NCBI GenBank assembly: GCA_003049485.1
Contig: PYST01000614.1
Coordinates: 1 to 12,093, forward strand
From: Ophioceras dolichostomum
Lineage: Eukaryota; Ascomycota; Sordariomycetes; Magnaporthales; Ophioceraceae
Length of the DNA stretch: 12,093 nt
Reading direction: 5' to 3'
The translations under genes and the position numbers were made by a program. Positions 1 to 8,547 of this stretch are shown here, one piece after another. How positions within the stretch are numbered: position 1 is the first letter of the stretch; each line of letters starts with the position of its first letter. The notes beneath the pieces were generated by a model, which saw only the letters and a program-made list of their open reading frames with translations, made no database searches and had not been told where the DNA came from.

Positions 1-42
1 CATTGTGAAAATCTCTTTTTTTGGTGGGGTGGGGCCGAGGGC

Positions 43-705
43 TCATGACCCATAACTACCCCTGACCCATAACCCCCCCCCTGACTCTAGTTGATAGTGA
101 AGGCTGCAGTAGACCGAGTCACACAGTTCTCGCCTGAGGCTGAAAGCGATGGAGGATTTTCCTCGCTCAATCGCCTCGTCAATCGCCTGCTGATACATAT
201 CCTCCGCTAACTCCAGCTTGCCTCGACTTCGGAGGAGACGCGCAAGGGTGTACATGTGTTTCAGCAGCACCGGGTTTTTGCCGCGCATGGCTTTGAGGGC
301 CTGGCCGCGTTGGACAACTTCAAACAGGGCATCTTCAAGTTTCTCCGGATTTTTGAGTCGACCGTATGCCCAGACCAGCCCACGGAGGGCTTCATAGCTG
401 TAGAGGCTGTGCCTGCCGGCTACCAAATCGGAACAGCGGATGGCCTCGAGATAGTAGTCCTTGGCCGTTTCGGGTTGGTTGGCCTTGCGACAATGCGTTG
501 CCCAGTCGTGGAAGGGAGAGCCAATCCCCGCCTCGCGGCACCTGGTGGTCAACGCAAGGAGCTCTTTCAAACGGCTCAAATCATCCTTGTCTAAGTCCCT
601 GGCCGCTCGATCTCCAGTAGACTGATTGTTCGTGGAGCCCTCGGTGACAGCGGGTTGCATCCTAGTCGCGGCTTTTTGACGCCGTCTATCCTCGCGAGAT
701 TCCAT
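43..705 (-). CDS. TPR-repeat protein, small
   Basis: Single-exon reading frame of 220 aa from the ATG at 705; the frame is open a little further upstream, but only a TTG is available there, so 705 is the first ATG. Residues 1-40 are polar and probably disordered (many R, K, D, S, T). From about residue 62 to 190 the protein consists of helical pairs with TPR spacing: a first unit containing PETAKDYYLEAI, a second around ALRGLVWAYGRLKNPEKLEDAL, and a third, the clearest, around LARLLRSRGKLELAEDMYQQAI. TPR units are protein-binding scaffolds; no enzymatic domain is visible, so the partner and role are unknown. After ELCDSVYCSLHYQLES the last dozen residues (GGGLWVRGSYGS) are encoded by a G9 run plus an 11-bp repeat, so the natural C-terminus could differ or the protein could be a truncated piece of a longer TPR protein. 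A missed 5' exon is possible. Confidence 0.6.
   Translation of the reverse strand: MESREDRRRQKAATRMQPAVTEGSTNNQSTGDRAARDLDKDDLSRLKELLALTTRCREAGIGSPFHDWATHCRKANQPETAKDYYLEAIRCSDLVAGRHSLYSYEALRGLVWAYGRLKNPEKLEDALFEVVQRGQALKAMRGKNPVLLKHMYTLARLLRSRGKLELAEDMYQQAIDEAIERGKSSIAFSLRRELCDSVYCSLHYQLESGGGLWVRGSYGS
46..81. repeat. C9 homopolymer with duplicated TGACCCATAAC
   Basis: TGACCCATAAC occurs at 46-56 and again at 63-73, and the second copy runs into nine C in a row (73-81). Both lie inside the 3' end of the TPR reading frame, where length changes would shift the C-terminus. Confidence 0.85.
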
Positions 706-1295
706 CGTAGGTGAAGAAGGCAATTGTTGAGATGAAGGATTTGGAGAAAGGGGCCAGCTTCCTGAAATACTTGGGCGCGAAATGCGAACGGGGGAGCTTC
801 AAGATCGAGAGGTTCTGCACGTCACAGCGCAAGAGGGAGAGAGAAACAAATGAAAGAACAAAGACGCATCATTCGCCCTGAGATACTGGTGAGAGAAATT
901 GATTGAATACTAGCGCTCTGGAGATGAGGTGATCATACCCCGTGTCCGGGAAGTAGATGTTCAGGTAAGAATTGATGCCCAGCGAAGGTGCTCAGGGAAA
1001 ACATGTCCATGGAACGTGTCCGGGGAAGAGACCTGGAGGGAAGGTGCCCAGGCCAGCAATCAAATATTTGCAATGTCGGTTTGACGAGGCGCAGCACAGC
1101 CCCTTCCTCAAAAAGAAAGACTGTGACACTGTCGGAGCTCCGAGGGTGTGAGAGGGCCCAATCATCAGTAAGATAATGACCATGCCCCGTGCCAGGACAT
1201 GTTGGCTTGCAGATTGGCTGAAAAGCTGAACGAGACATTTATTCCACTTGCCAGCCACCATCACCCATCCCTCTCAGCAACTCTGAGTCGCACCC
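706..1295. other. intergenic region without a recognised gene
   Basis: This contains the presumed promoter of the minus-strand TPR gene and the 3' flank of the P450. The open frames here overlap one another on both strands and show no recognisable domain. A degenerate motif recurs: CGTGTCCGGGAAG-like sequence near 941 and near 1015, each accompanied by an AGGTGCYCAGG-like sequence further on. No TATA box, hairpin or splice-bounded exon could be supported. Confidence 0.5.
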
Positions 1296-2964
1296 TCACC
1301 GTCTCTTCCCCCCTATTCCCGCCCCCGGCTTCGCCATTATCGTAAAGTGGACATGTTCCCTCTCCCTCTCACCCCCCTCGCCCTCCCTACGATCCAACAT
1401 ACCCAACCCCTCAATCGCATCATACCGCTGCAGCATCCTAACAATCACATACCCGGCCTCCGTCAGCGCAAACTGCAGGCCCAGACAGATCCTCGGCCCA
1501 GCGATGAACGGCAGATAGCTCCACGGCACCGGCCTTCTCCTCGTCGTCGTCTCCTCCTCCTCGCCCCATCTGTCAGGCACGAACTCGTCCGCGTCGTCCC
1601 CCCACAGGTCCCCGCGCCGGTGCATCATGTGCGTGCTGAAGTTGACCTCCGAGCCCCTCGGCACGAACACGGGCTTGTCGCCCTTCGGCCCGCCCCTATC
1701 GGCAGCGTGGTGTCGCGCAGCGCCATGCGGCTGTTGAACGCTGTTAAGCTGTGCAGGCGGAGGGTCTCGTTCATCACGTGCTGGAAGTACCGACACCCCC
1801 GCAGCTTGTGCAACGTGATGTTCCCAGCAGTGGTTGCTTTTCTGTCGGGTCCGAACTCGGCGAGGACCCCGGCGCGGAGCTTCGCCCATACGCGTGGGCT
1901 GCGGGCGAGGCAGTAGAAGACCCAGCCTAACATGGCGGCGGTGGTGTCGCGTCCCGCGACGAGGATGCCGAGGATGTGTTCCCTGACTTCGATGGTGTCT
2001 GACCAACGCTTGCGGAGGGTGGCGAGGAAGTCGTAGTCGGTCTTGAAGTTGGGGTTGTCATCACCCTTTGCCTCCACCTTCTTGGCATCTCTTCTCTCTC
2101 TCGTCTCGGCGCTGGCGATAGCCTCGTCGACGAATGTGTTGAGGATGGTCATCGCTTCGAGGAGCTGGCGTCGGCCGTAGAGCCAGTAGAGGCTGCGCAG
2201 GCGCAGGCGGACGGCGACGATGTCCTGCACGACGTCGAAGGCCCAGTGGAAGTCACGTCGGTCTTGACTGCTGTCGTCGTTCTGTAGGCGGGACTTTAGG
2301 GAGTGTGTACTTCGGCCGAGAAGTAGCTGAGTCGTGCTGTCGATGGTGAGGCAGTCGAACAGGCTCGCCAGCCCCACGGCGTTCGTCCACCGCTGCGGTC
2401 TCACTGGGTCCATGCTTGCGTTGGCGCTGGCGTTGCCGTTCTGGCGAGGAGATTTTGGACGTGAGGCTCCGGCATCTCCAAGTCGGCGATGTTCTCTCTC
2501 GCGAAGATGGGCCGCAAGGCGTCTCTGGCTGCCTGCCATGCCGCCCCTTCTGATGCAAATATGCTGCGTCCCATGATGGGCAGCATGTTCGTCCTCCTCG
2601 CCTTCCCCATGGCGAAGTCATCAAACTGGATTAATATCAGGGCCTGGACGTTGCGAGGATCTGCAGTGATCAGGTTCGAAGTGCCCAGTATGCTGACGCC
2701 GAAGGTGTTGCAGCCCATCGCGTGGAATCTCGAGGTGAGGTAGTCGAGCGTGCCCTGCTCGCGGTCGGCCTTGAGACTCGCGAGCACTTTGTCGATACCC
2801 AGCGGCCATTTGTTCTTTTCGATCGGCATGGGTCCGCAGCCGAGTGGGCGGGCTTTGCGAGCGTTGAGAATCGGGATGACGTAAATGGCGTACAGTAGGC
2901 GGGCCGCGAGAAGGACGCCGACGGAGGTGGACGCAAGGGCGACGCGCCAAGAGATGGCGGCCAT
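1296..2964 (-). pseudogene. cytochrome P450, CYP52-type, split by two frame breaks
   Basis: The family is membrane-bound heme monooxygenases of the ER; CYP52-type enzymes usually hydroxylate fatty acids or n-alkanes. The exact substrate cannot be read here. The start is the ATG at 2964, followed by an N-terminal membrane anchor (about residues 8-32). The first frame, to about 2440, carries the family-typical NKWPLGID, FGVSILGT, EGAAWQAARDALRPIFARE (WxxxR of helix C) and EPHVQNLL. The second frame, about 2440-1697, has LFDCLTIDSTTQLLLG, the I-helix AGRDTT and the ExxR of NETLRLHS, ending in ALRDTTLPIG. The third frame, 1696-1296, has the K/R-rich loop, FVPDRW and the heme loop FIAGPRICLG with its Cys, then ALTEAGYVIVRMLQRY. 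The total span of 1669 nt matches a normal P450 of about 550 aa. The second break is an apparent one-base loss in the G-run at 1693-1696. The first break lies in a repetitive GCAACGCC-like stretch around 2420-2450; a 68-nt GT-AG intron would also restore frame there, but its donor (GTCCAA) is poor and it would remove the conserved HVQNLL. All catalytic signatures survive. Confidence 0.85.
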
Positions 2965-3035
2965 CGTTGGTTTCTCACTAACGGGTTCGAGTGATGTTTC
3001 GCGAAGCCTTTCAAAGCCGAGATGGACCGGTCTAG

Positions 3036-3042
3036 TTTTATA
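3036..3042 (-). promoter_or_regulatory. TATA box of the P450 gene
   Basis: Read on the minus strand the sequence is CTATAAAAC, a near-consensus TATA box about 72 bp upstream of the ATG at 2964. This leaves room for a short 5' leader and supports 2964, rather than the upstream in-frame ATG at 3066, as the start. Confidence 0.55.
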
Positions 3043-3049
3043 GATGGCC

Positions 3050-4095
3050 CGAAGGAGGAAACACAAGTGTATTACCGGGGTGGTCTCACCGCTTCACGCA
3101 TCCAATCCCGTCACTGGCCTTGGCAGCAGATAGGCATGAACACGTCACTGCACGACTTTCCCACATCAGGAGACTGAAGGCGTAGTGGACTGCGGAAGGT
3201 CGGCCTCGCACCTGCAGACTCACACGAGTACAAAAGGTGTTCATTCCTCCCGCATTCTTTCCTGAGCAGGATAATTGGTAGTAAGTTCCTCTTTCGGCCG
3301 AGAATGCAATCTGGCAATCCCTCGGCTATCTCCTTTTTGCCCACGAAAAATAACGCTAGTCCGCCTGTCCATGAGGCACGTCGCTCCCAAACATGCAGAA
3401 ATGTTGCAGGCTATCTGGTTTTATCACGCCAATATCACATTCCAGAAGGGGGCGTTGGCAGCACCAAAGAAGCGTGTTTGAACGAATCGCGGGTGTCCCT
3501 GGACCGAACACACACCATCTCAGCCAGGATAGAGCAATCTGATTGGGTGCCGTCCCGTCGGAACCGACCTGCAAATTAGCTGCAGCTCAAATTGGTTGCT
3601 GCTCAACACCAAGTCAGATGCTCTCGCTCGACGCTCGCTGGCCCCACGTGCATCACGACTCACAATAACTCTCCCTTGCGTGATTGAACGGGGACTTTGC
3701 ATCGGTGGAACCTGCTAGCATCATGCGTAAAATGCTATCTCGGTCCTTTTACTGGCCCGTTGAGTTGATCTGGGTTCGTGACGAGTGGGGGGCTGCTTGG
3801 CGTGCTCACATGCCTCACCGGTCACCACACAACCCCATTCTCGGAAGTAATTTAGTGCGAGCGTTGAGGGAGTACATGGAGAAAGAAGGTTCCATGCTTG
3901 CTGCATGGTCTTTCTAAGTGCAATTCTAAGTGGCCTTAAACCCATGTATTGTGTCAGCTGGTTGGCACCGACGTAAGGGATGATGGGAATGAAAATTTCC
4001 CGACTGTTGGTTGGGCTTCAAGGGGAAAAAGCAAACACGCGCGTGGTAAACCAATCTGTTGATTCTGATGATGTACAGGGAAGAGTAAAGGTAGT
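3050..4095. other. intergenic region, nothing recognised
   Basis: There are only short overlapping open frames on both strands, with no domain-like protein and no convincing intron signals. A CACGTG box occurs near 3645, and a small inverted repeat (GGGAA...TTCCC) occurs near 3985-4002. Confidence 0.5.
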
Positions 4096-4098
4096 CTA

Positions 4099-4149
4099 CA
4101 CGTGAGTCGGAGGAATCGCTTTTGTAAGCGATTCCAAGGGGCCCACGTG
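4099..4149. repeat. perfect 10-bp hairpin framed by CACGTG boxes
   Basis: GGAATCGCTT (4112-4121) and its exact complement AAGCGATTCC (4126-4135) are separated by a 4-nt loop. On each side, 7-8 nt out, lies a CACGTG palindrome (4099-4104 and 4144-4149), so the whole 51-bp block is roughly symmetrical. CACGTG is the classic bHLH E-box. The symmetry could equally be a structured RNA, a cruciform or a MITE remnant. Confidence 0.8.
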
Positions 4150-4196
4150 ACCTAAGGTCTGTCGAGGGGGCTGCCTTGGTGACTGAGGCAACTCGT

Positions 4197-4230
4197 CCAC
4201 GTGGGTGCACGGAAGTGCACCCAACCGTGG
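4197..4230. repeat. second hairpin with an E-box, 8+5 bp stem
   Basis: GGGTGCAC (4203-4210) pairs exactly with GTGCACCC (4215-4222) around a GGAA loop. The stem continues after a small asymmetry with CCACG (4197-4201) against CGTGG (4226-4230). The 5' arm includes a third CACGTG (4198-4203), only about 50 bp from the hairpin before it. Confidence 0.8.
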
Positions 4231-4489
4231 TTCAACACCGACCATCTATGTTTATCAACTGGAGCCTCCACCGCTTGTGTCCACTTACAAATCAGAAAGG
4301 TGATAACACTAACGATGCTTCGAGGGTAAATTAAGTACCTAGGTATCCAGAGAGAGCTTCTGTTGCTGTCTGAGGTTGCCACTGACCACTAGCCAGAAAT
4401 GTGGTGGCCTTACATTGAATATCAGACGAGGTGCGGCGAGGGGGCAAGGCCTTAAGTACAACTTCCTGCTCGTAGCATTCAACAAACAA

Positions 4490-4617
4490 CCAGCCAGCGT
4501 GGTCTAGTTGGCTAAGTCCTTTGTGGAGGCGTCGGTTTGGATAACCCCTAGGTCGGCGCAGCCACCTCGCGTGGAGTTGATCCGGGTATCGGTTATTCGA
4601 CACGCGTATTGTTTTTT
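4490..4617 (+). other. tRNA-like (Pol III box A) sequence, possible SINE or tRNA relic
   Basis: TGGTCTAGTTGG at 4500-4511 fits the tRNA box A consensus, and its surroundings give most of a D-arm (GTCT against AGTC). A weak box B-like GAGTTGATCC follows at about 4575-4584, then a T6 run (4612-4617) that could terminate Pol III. However, no acceptor stem pairs with the expected GCCAGCG and no proper anticodon arm folds, so this is not an intact tRNA. It may be a tRNA-derived SINE or degraded tRNA, or chance. Confidence 0.2.
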
Positions 4618-4632
4618 CGCGTATTGTTTTTT
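4603..4632. repeat. perfect 15-bp tandem duplication, T-rich
   Basis: CGCGTATTGTTTTTT at 4603-4617 is repeated exactly at 4618-4632, followed by further T-rich sequence to about 4670. Confidence 0.9.
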
Positions 4633-5117
4633 TTTCCTGTATTTTTTTAACCCCCTCCCTGTATTCTTTTTGCCCGCACCGATCTAGTTCGTAATTCACA
4701 GTTCAATCATCCACTTACATCTAAATCGAATCCTTGCGTTCCAGAAAAGAAAAGAAAAAAAAGAGTTCTTGTTCCCATTCGTCCAAACTCCCACACGCCG
4801 CCTCTCTCCGGTCGGCACTCGCAGAGCAAGCAACGGCACATTCGACCGGAGGAAGTACCCTTGCTGTCCATCCTTCCATTTCTGTTTCACCTAGTTCGTA
4901 GTACTCGCTCCATCGCGAGACGGATGAGATAATTCACCAGCGAAAGTGGCAACTGCTCGCCTATTGCTAAACCCGCGGGCTTGGCTCTGACGACTGACCT
5001 TGAGCCGGCCATCTTGCACCGAAAGAAGATGGTACGTATTTGCACTTCTAGGCTCTGCTAAGACTCATCCCCTTTCTTGTCCAAACCAAAATTTGTAATT
5101 GAAGCCTAGCACTTTCC
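4633..5117. other. intergenic region, possible relic first exon
   Basis: No protein domain was seen. The only gene-like signal is GAAAGAAGATGGTACGTATT near 5021-5040, an ATG (5029-5031) directly followed by a good donor GTACGT. A pyrimidine-rich acceptor ending in CCAG at 5125 would close a 94-nt intron. The sequence after it opens no recognisable protein, so no gene is called. Confidence 0.3.
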
Positions 5118-5132
5118 GTCTCCAGACAACTC
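5118..5132. repeat. target-site duplication, left copy
   Basis: GTCTCCAGACAACTC here is identical over all 15 bases to 5431-5445. The identity stops exactly where the insertion begins. Confidence 0.9.
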
Positions 5133-5430
5133 AGGGCCTAGCTGTCTGCTGGCCAACTTAACACCCCGCCGCAACGGCATCAGGTTGATCTCTTTCATGT
5201 CCATAAAGCAGATCAGCGCACGCGCAGACAAACATTGGCCGAGTGCCGGGCTCAACCTATGCGGAGACCGGAAAGCGGAGCGCACTACAGGTGTGCCTTA
5301 GGCTCGCAAGGGCTAAGGGTTTGAAATGCTAGCTGCCGAGTTTAGATAGCCGCTAGCACGTCCTATACCCCTCGGGAGGTCGGGCCTGGACAGCCCTCGG
5401 ACGTTAAATAAACCATTACCATTACCATTA
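5133..5430 (+). mobile_element. 5'-truncated non-LTR retrotransposon (Tad-like LINE 3' end)
   Basis: A 298-bp block is inserted between two identical 15-bp copies of the target sequence. It has no terminal inverted or long terminal repeats and ends in TTAAATAAACC plus (CCATTA)3 (5413-5430). A short tandem-repeat tail with variable-length target-site duplication is the mark of target-primed reverse transcription; the tail style resembles fungal Tad-clade LINEs (recalled, not searched). Near the 3' end TGCTAGC pairs with GCTAGCA (about 5327-5358), a stem-loop of the kind LINE 3' ends often carry. No reverse transcriptase or RNase H coding is left, so it is a dead-on-arrival copy or a SINE that shares the tail. 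No convincing box A/box B pair is present, which favours a truncated LINE. Confidence 0.75.
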
Positions 5431-5445
5431 GTCTCCAGACAACTC
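5431..5445. repeat. target-site duplication, right copy
   Basis: Exact second copy of the 15-bp target GTCTCCAGACAACTC, starting immediately after the CCATTA tail. Confidence 0.9.
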
Positions 5446-6977
5446 GAGGAGAGATGGGGTACAACCTCAATTGCCAATGATATATGACACCAGCTAGCGC
5501 AATCCCTCTCTTCGGGTCTATCTACCGGTGCTGCCACAGTGTTCTTGCCGTGTTCACTTTCGAATCGATCCATACGATATGTTTGCCATGTTCTGCGACA
5601 TCGCAAAGTCATCTGGCCCTCCTCATCAGTCCAACAGCCACTCAGTCTCCCGGCCAGGGGGTCGGCCATCAGAGCGAGAAAACCTCGCCAGCTCCAAACT
5701 GATGGGCAAGCCGCATCGCGAACTAACAGCGCCCAATATCAACAGCAGCGATATTCCCAAGGATGCCAAGAGAAACCCATTCCAGTACCGCACCACGATC
5801 ATCAGTGACGCTTCTCATTTGTGACGCCTCCGCCGTCAAATAGCCCACGGTCCGTGATCAGGCAAAAAAGGATGAGAGAGAAGGGAGAGAGGCATATGAA
5901 GCTTCTCGTCTATCTTCGTCCATGGGCATTCGACATTTCGTGGGAGTTGGAAACCGGCGTATCCTTAACGCGAGGAGAGGGGTGATTCCCGAATCCTGAC
6001 AGTTTCTGCGGCACGGTCCAAGCAGCCCCACAAGCTTAACCCGACATCCCTCGCAATGACGTGAGCCCCAGACGCTAAGAACAGCCCTCGCGGATGTTGC
6101 CCAGCAGACGCACCAAAAAACGACGCGGTCAGGTTGATTGAATCTCTTTATCCCAGTCGTCGGCCATCAGCTGCTCGTTCATCAATTTGATCATCCAGAC
6201 GCCCAAAAAGCGTTGCCCGAGAACAAGATCACAAAGAAAACCGGAGTAGATCGGATCAGCGTCTTCTATGGACCTCGCTTTGGGATTGCGATCTCCCCCC
6301 TCGTGAAGAAACACGGACTGCACATAATATCTCGTCACACAATGCGGCCCCCAACAAGCCATCCAAGCGCCAACTGCGTCATTCTCTCATTTCCACATAT
6401 CCCGCCATAAACGCCTCCGGACACATCTTTACCCCTGGCGTCAGCTTCAGACATTCAGCCAAGCTAGAACGGAAAGAAAAAAAAGGCACCAAACAGGGAA
6501 TGGCGTGGCCCCACCTGCTCAGCTCTGCAAAGTGCGAGCTTACTGGAAATTGGAGAGAAATCCTTTTTTCAACAGAGCTAACCACGAACCCAACACGACC
6601 ACGTTGGTCGCATCAGCCCTAACGCCGAATGTGGAAACTACAGTCCGCCGTCTAGTCCCTTGGGACACATACACTGGCGAATCCAATTTGCGCCAAGACT
6701 AAAAGGGAGAATGGACCCTGTATGGGAAGTCGCTCTCGGACTAGGAGCTATCCCGAGCCTCCCTTCATAAAGTCCATGGCGCGCCGTGGCTGGCGCGTTC
6801 CTCCACGGAACCCCAGCCATCCCTCATCATCAGCGTCGAGCTGTTCCCTTCTCTCTTCTCCGTCCTCTGTCGTTGGGTACATCATTAGGCAGGCAGTCAT
6901 CATTCCCGCCTACAGTTGACGAAGAAAGAACACCCGACCGAACAGGGAGAGAAGGCCAGCAGGCGAAGCTCTGAGCA
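5446..6977. other. intergenic region and flavoprotein promoter
   Basis: About 1.5 kb without a supported gene. Overlapping frames around 5528-5824 (plus) and 6129-6362 (minus) are open but show no domain, signal peptide or start context. The part next to 6978 should hold the promoter and 5' leader of the flavoprotein. A weak TATA-like CATAAAG lies near 6768, and pyrimidine-rich stretches occur at about 6840-6870. Confidence 0.45.
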
Positions 6978-8547
6978 ATGATGCCGTCCCTCGCGGTTCG
7001 CACCAGGGCATCAGCCGTCGCCGCCACGGCCCTGGCCGCCGTCCTTGTCCTCTCGAGCAATGCTACGGCGCGAAACATCGACGAGAGCAAGTTTGCCCCT
7101 GCCGACATCATCGAGCGCGATGTAGCCATCATCGGCGGTGGCGCTTCGGGGTCATACGCTGCTGTTCGGGTCAAGGATGCCGGAAAGTCTCTCATTATTA
7201 TCGAGCTCAAGGATCACCTGGTAAGTGTCGACGCAGCAGGGAGGAAAGCAAGCTCCTGGGCGGAGAGGTCATCAGTCTAGAAAACTACCCCGAATTCTAC
7301 CTCACTAACCCGTTATTCCCCCCTTTTCTCCTCAGGGTGGTCACATCGACACCTACAACGAGCCAGCCTCAGGTGTGCCCATCAACTTCGGCGTGCAGGC
7401 CTACATGGACCTCCCCGGCTCCAAGGAGTTCTTCGCGCGCTTCGGCATCGCCACCGCGCCGGCCGGGCAGCCGCCGTTCCTCAGCCAGTTCGTTGACTTC
7501 AAGACCGGCAAGGCCGTCACGCTCCCGCCCTCCGACAACGGCACCGCGCTTGGCGCGGCCCTCGCCAAGTTCGGGCAGCTCGCAGCGCAGTACAACGACC
7601 TGATCTTCCCGGGCTACTTCGGGCTCAACCAGGTGCCGACCATCCCCGAGGACCTCCTCCTGCCCTTCGGCGACTTCGTCAACAAGTACTCGCTGCAGGC
7701 CGCCCTGCCCCTGCTGTGGACCTTCGTCTCCGGCGTGGGTGACGTGCTCTCCTGCCCGACCCTGTTCGTCCTCCAGAACTTCGGCGCCGTGCAGCTGCAG
7801 ATGCTCACGACGGGCGGCTTCTTCACCCCGGTGTCCCACAACAACAGCGAGCTGTACGCCGCGGTCGCCGCCCACCTCGGCAGCAAGGACGTCATGTACG
7901 GCAGCCGCGTGGCCGCGACAGACCGGAACGCGACCGGCGTGCGTCTGCTCGTAAAGGGGCGCTGCGGCAAGCAGAAGCTCGTGAAGGCCAAGCGGCTCCT
8001 CATCACCATCCCGCCCACCAAGGACGCCATGTACCAGTTCGACGCCGACGCGGCCGAAAACGCCCTGCTGAGCAAATGGACGTGGTCCAACATATTCGTC
8101 GGCGTCTTCTCGGGCTCGAACCTGCCCGACGGCCTGAGCATCACCAACACGGACCCGGCGCTGATCAAGTACCCGCTCGCGCCCTTCGCGGACGCGATCG
8201 TCTACACGGGCGTCCCGGGCCTGTACCGCACGATGGTGGTGGGGCCCGGCACCGGCTTCGGCGCCAACGACGCGAAGCAGCTGATCAGGGAGAACGTGAA
8301 GAGCATGGGCACCGCGGGCACGTACCCGAACATTAAGCGCATCGACTTCGCCGCGTGGGGCGACCACTCGCCGAGCCAGCTGCGCGTGTCGGCGGCGGAG
8401 CTGGCGGCTGGATTCTTCGGGAAGCTGTATGCGCTGCAGGGGCAGAAGAGCACGTGGTTCACGGGCGCGGCGTGGACGTCGGACTACAGCTCGACGTTGT
8501 GGCTGTTTACGGAGACGATCTTGCCGGGGCTGTTGGCTGGGTTGTAA
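6978..8547 (+). CDS. secreted FAD-dependent oxidoreductase, amine oxidase/CpaO-like
   Basis: Two exons, 6978-7220 and 7336-8547, encode 484 aa. Residues 1-32 form a signal peptide (RTR, then the hydrophobic AVAATALAAVLVL), so the enzyme probably enters the secretory pathway. AIIGGGASGSYAAVRV (about 50-66) is the GxGxxG-type Rossmann motif that binds the FAD ADP moiety; the strand ending in IIIELKDHL supplies the acidic ribose-binding residue, and GGHIDTY right after the intron completes the GG motif of the flavin amine oxidase/phytoene desaturase type. GVPINFGVQAYMDLPGSKEFFARFGI is typical of the fungal group often annotated as beta-cyclopiazonate dehydrogenase-like. The C-terminal STWFTGAAWTSDYSSTLWLFTETILPGL closes the FAD domain. 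Several N-glycosylation sequons fit secretion. The substrate is unknown, and there is no neighbouring cyclopiazonate-type PKS-NRPS or prenyltransferase, so no role in that pathway is implied. The long, very GC-rich exon 2 contrasts with its AT-richer flanks. Confidence 0.88.
7221..7335 (+). other. intron of the flavoprotein gene
   Basis: The donor GTAAGT and acceptor TTTTCTCCTCAG bound a 115-nt intron in phase 0. It contains in-frame stops, and its removal joins IELKDHL to GGHIDTY, restoring the expected FAD-binding region exactly. A CTCACTAAC-type branch site lies near 7300-7311. Confidence 0.92.

Noticed and set aside
2430..2500. 68-nt intron explaining the first P450 frame break
   Set aside because: It restores frame and ends in GCAG, but the donor GTCCAA is weak and splicing would delete the conserved HVQNLL segment. 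It is kept only as an alternative.
4500..4590. Intact tRNA gene
   Set aside because: Box A fits, but no acceptor stem, anticodon arm or proper T arm can be folded, so only a relic or SINE-like signal is reported.
5528..5824. 98-aa plus-strand frame downstream of the retroelement
   Set aside because: Three overlapping frames are open in the same place and none shows a family signature. It could be a relic exon but is unsupported.
6129..6362. 77-aa minus-strand frame with somewhat protein-like text
   Set aside because: No domain, signal peptide or splice context, and a competing plus-strand frame covers the same bases. Not enough to call a gene.
7369..8367. 332-aa open frame on the minus strand opposite the flavoprotein
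   Set aside because: It is a GC-bias shadow of exon 2: its composition is V, G, R, E, A-rich with no domain, while the plus strand encodes a clear FAD enzyme.
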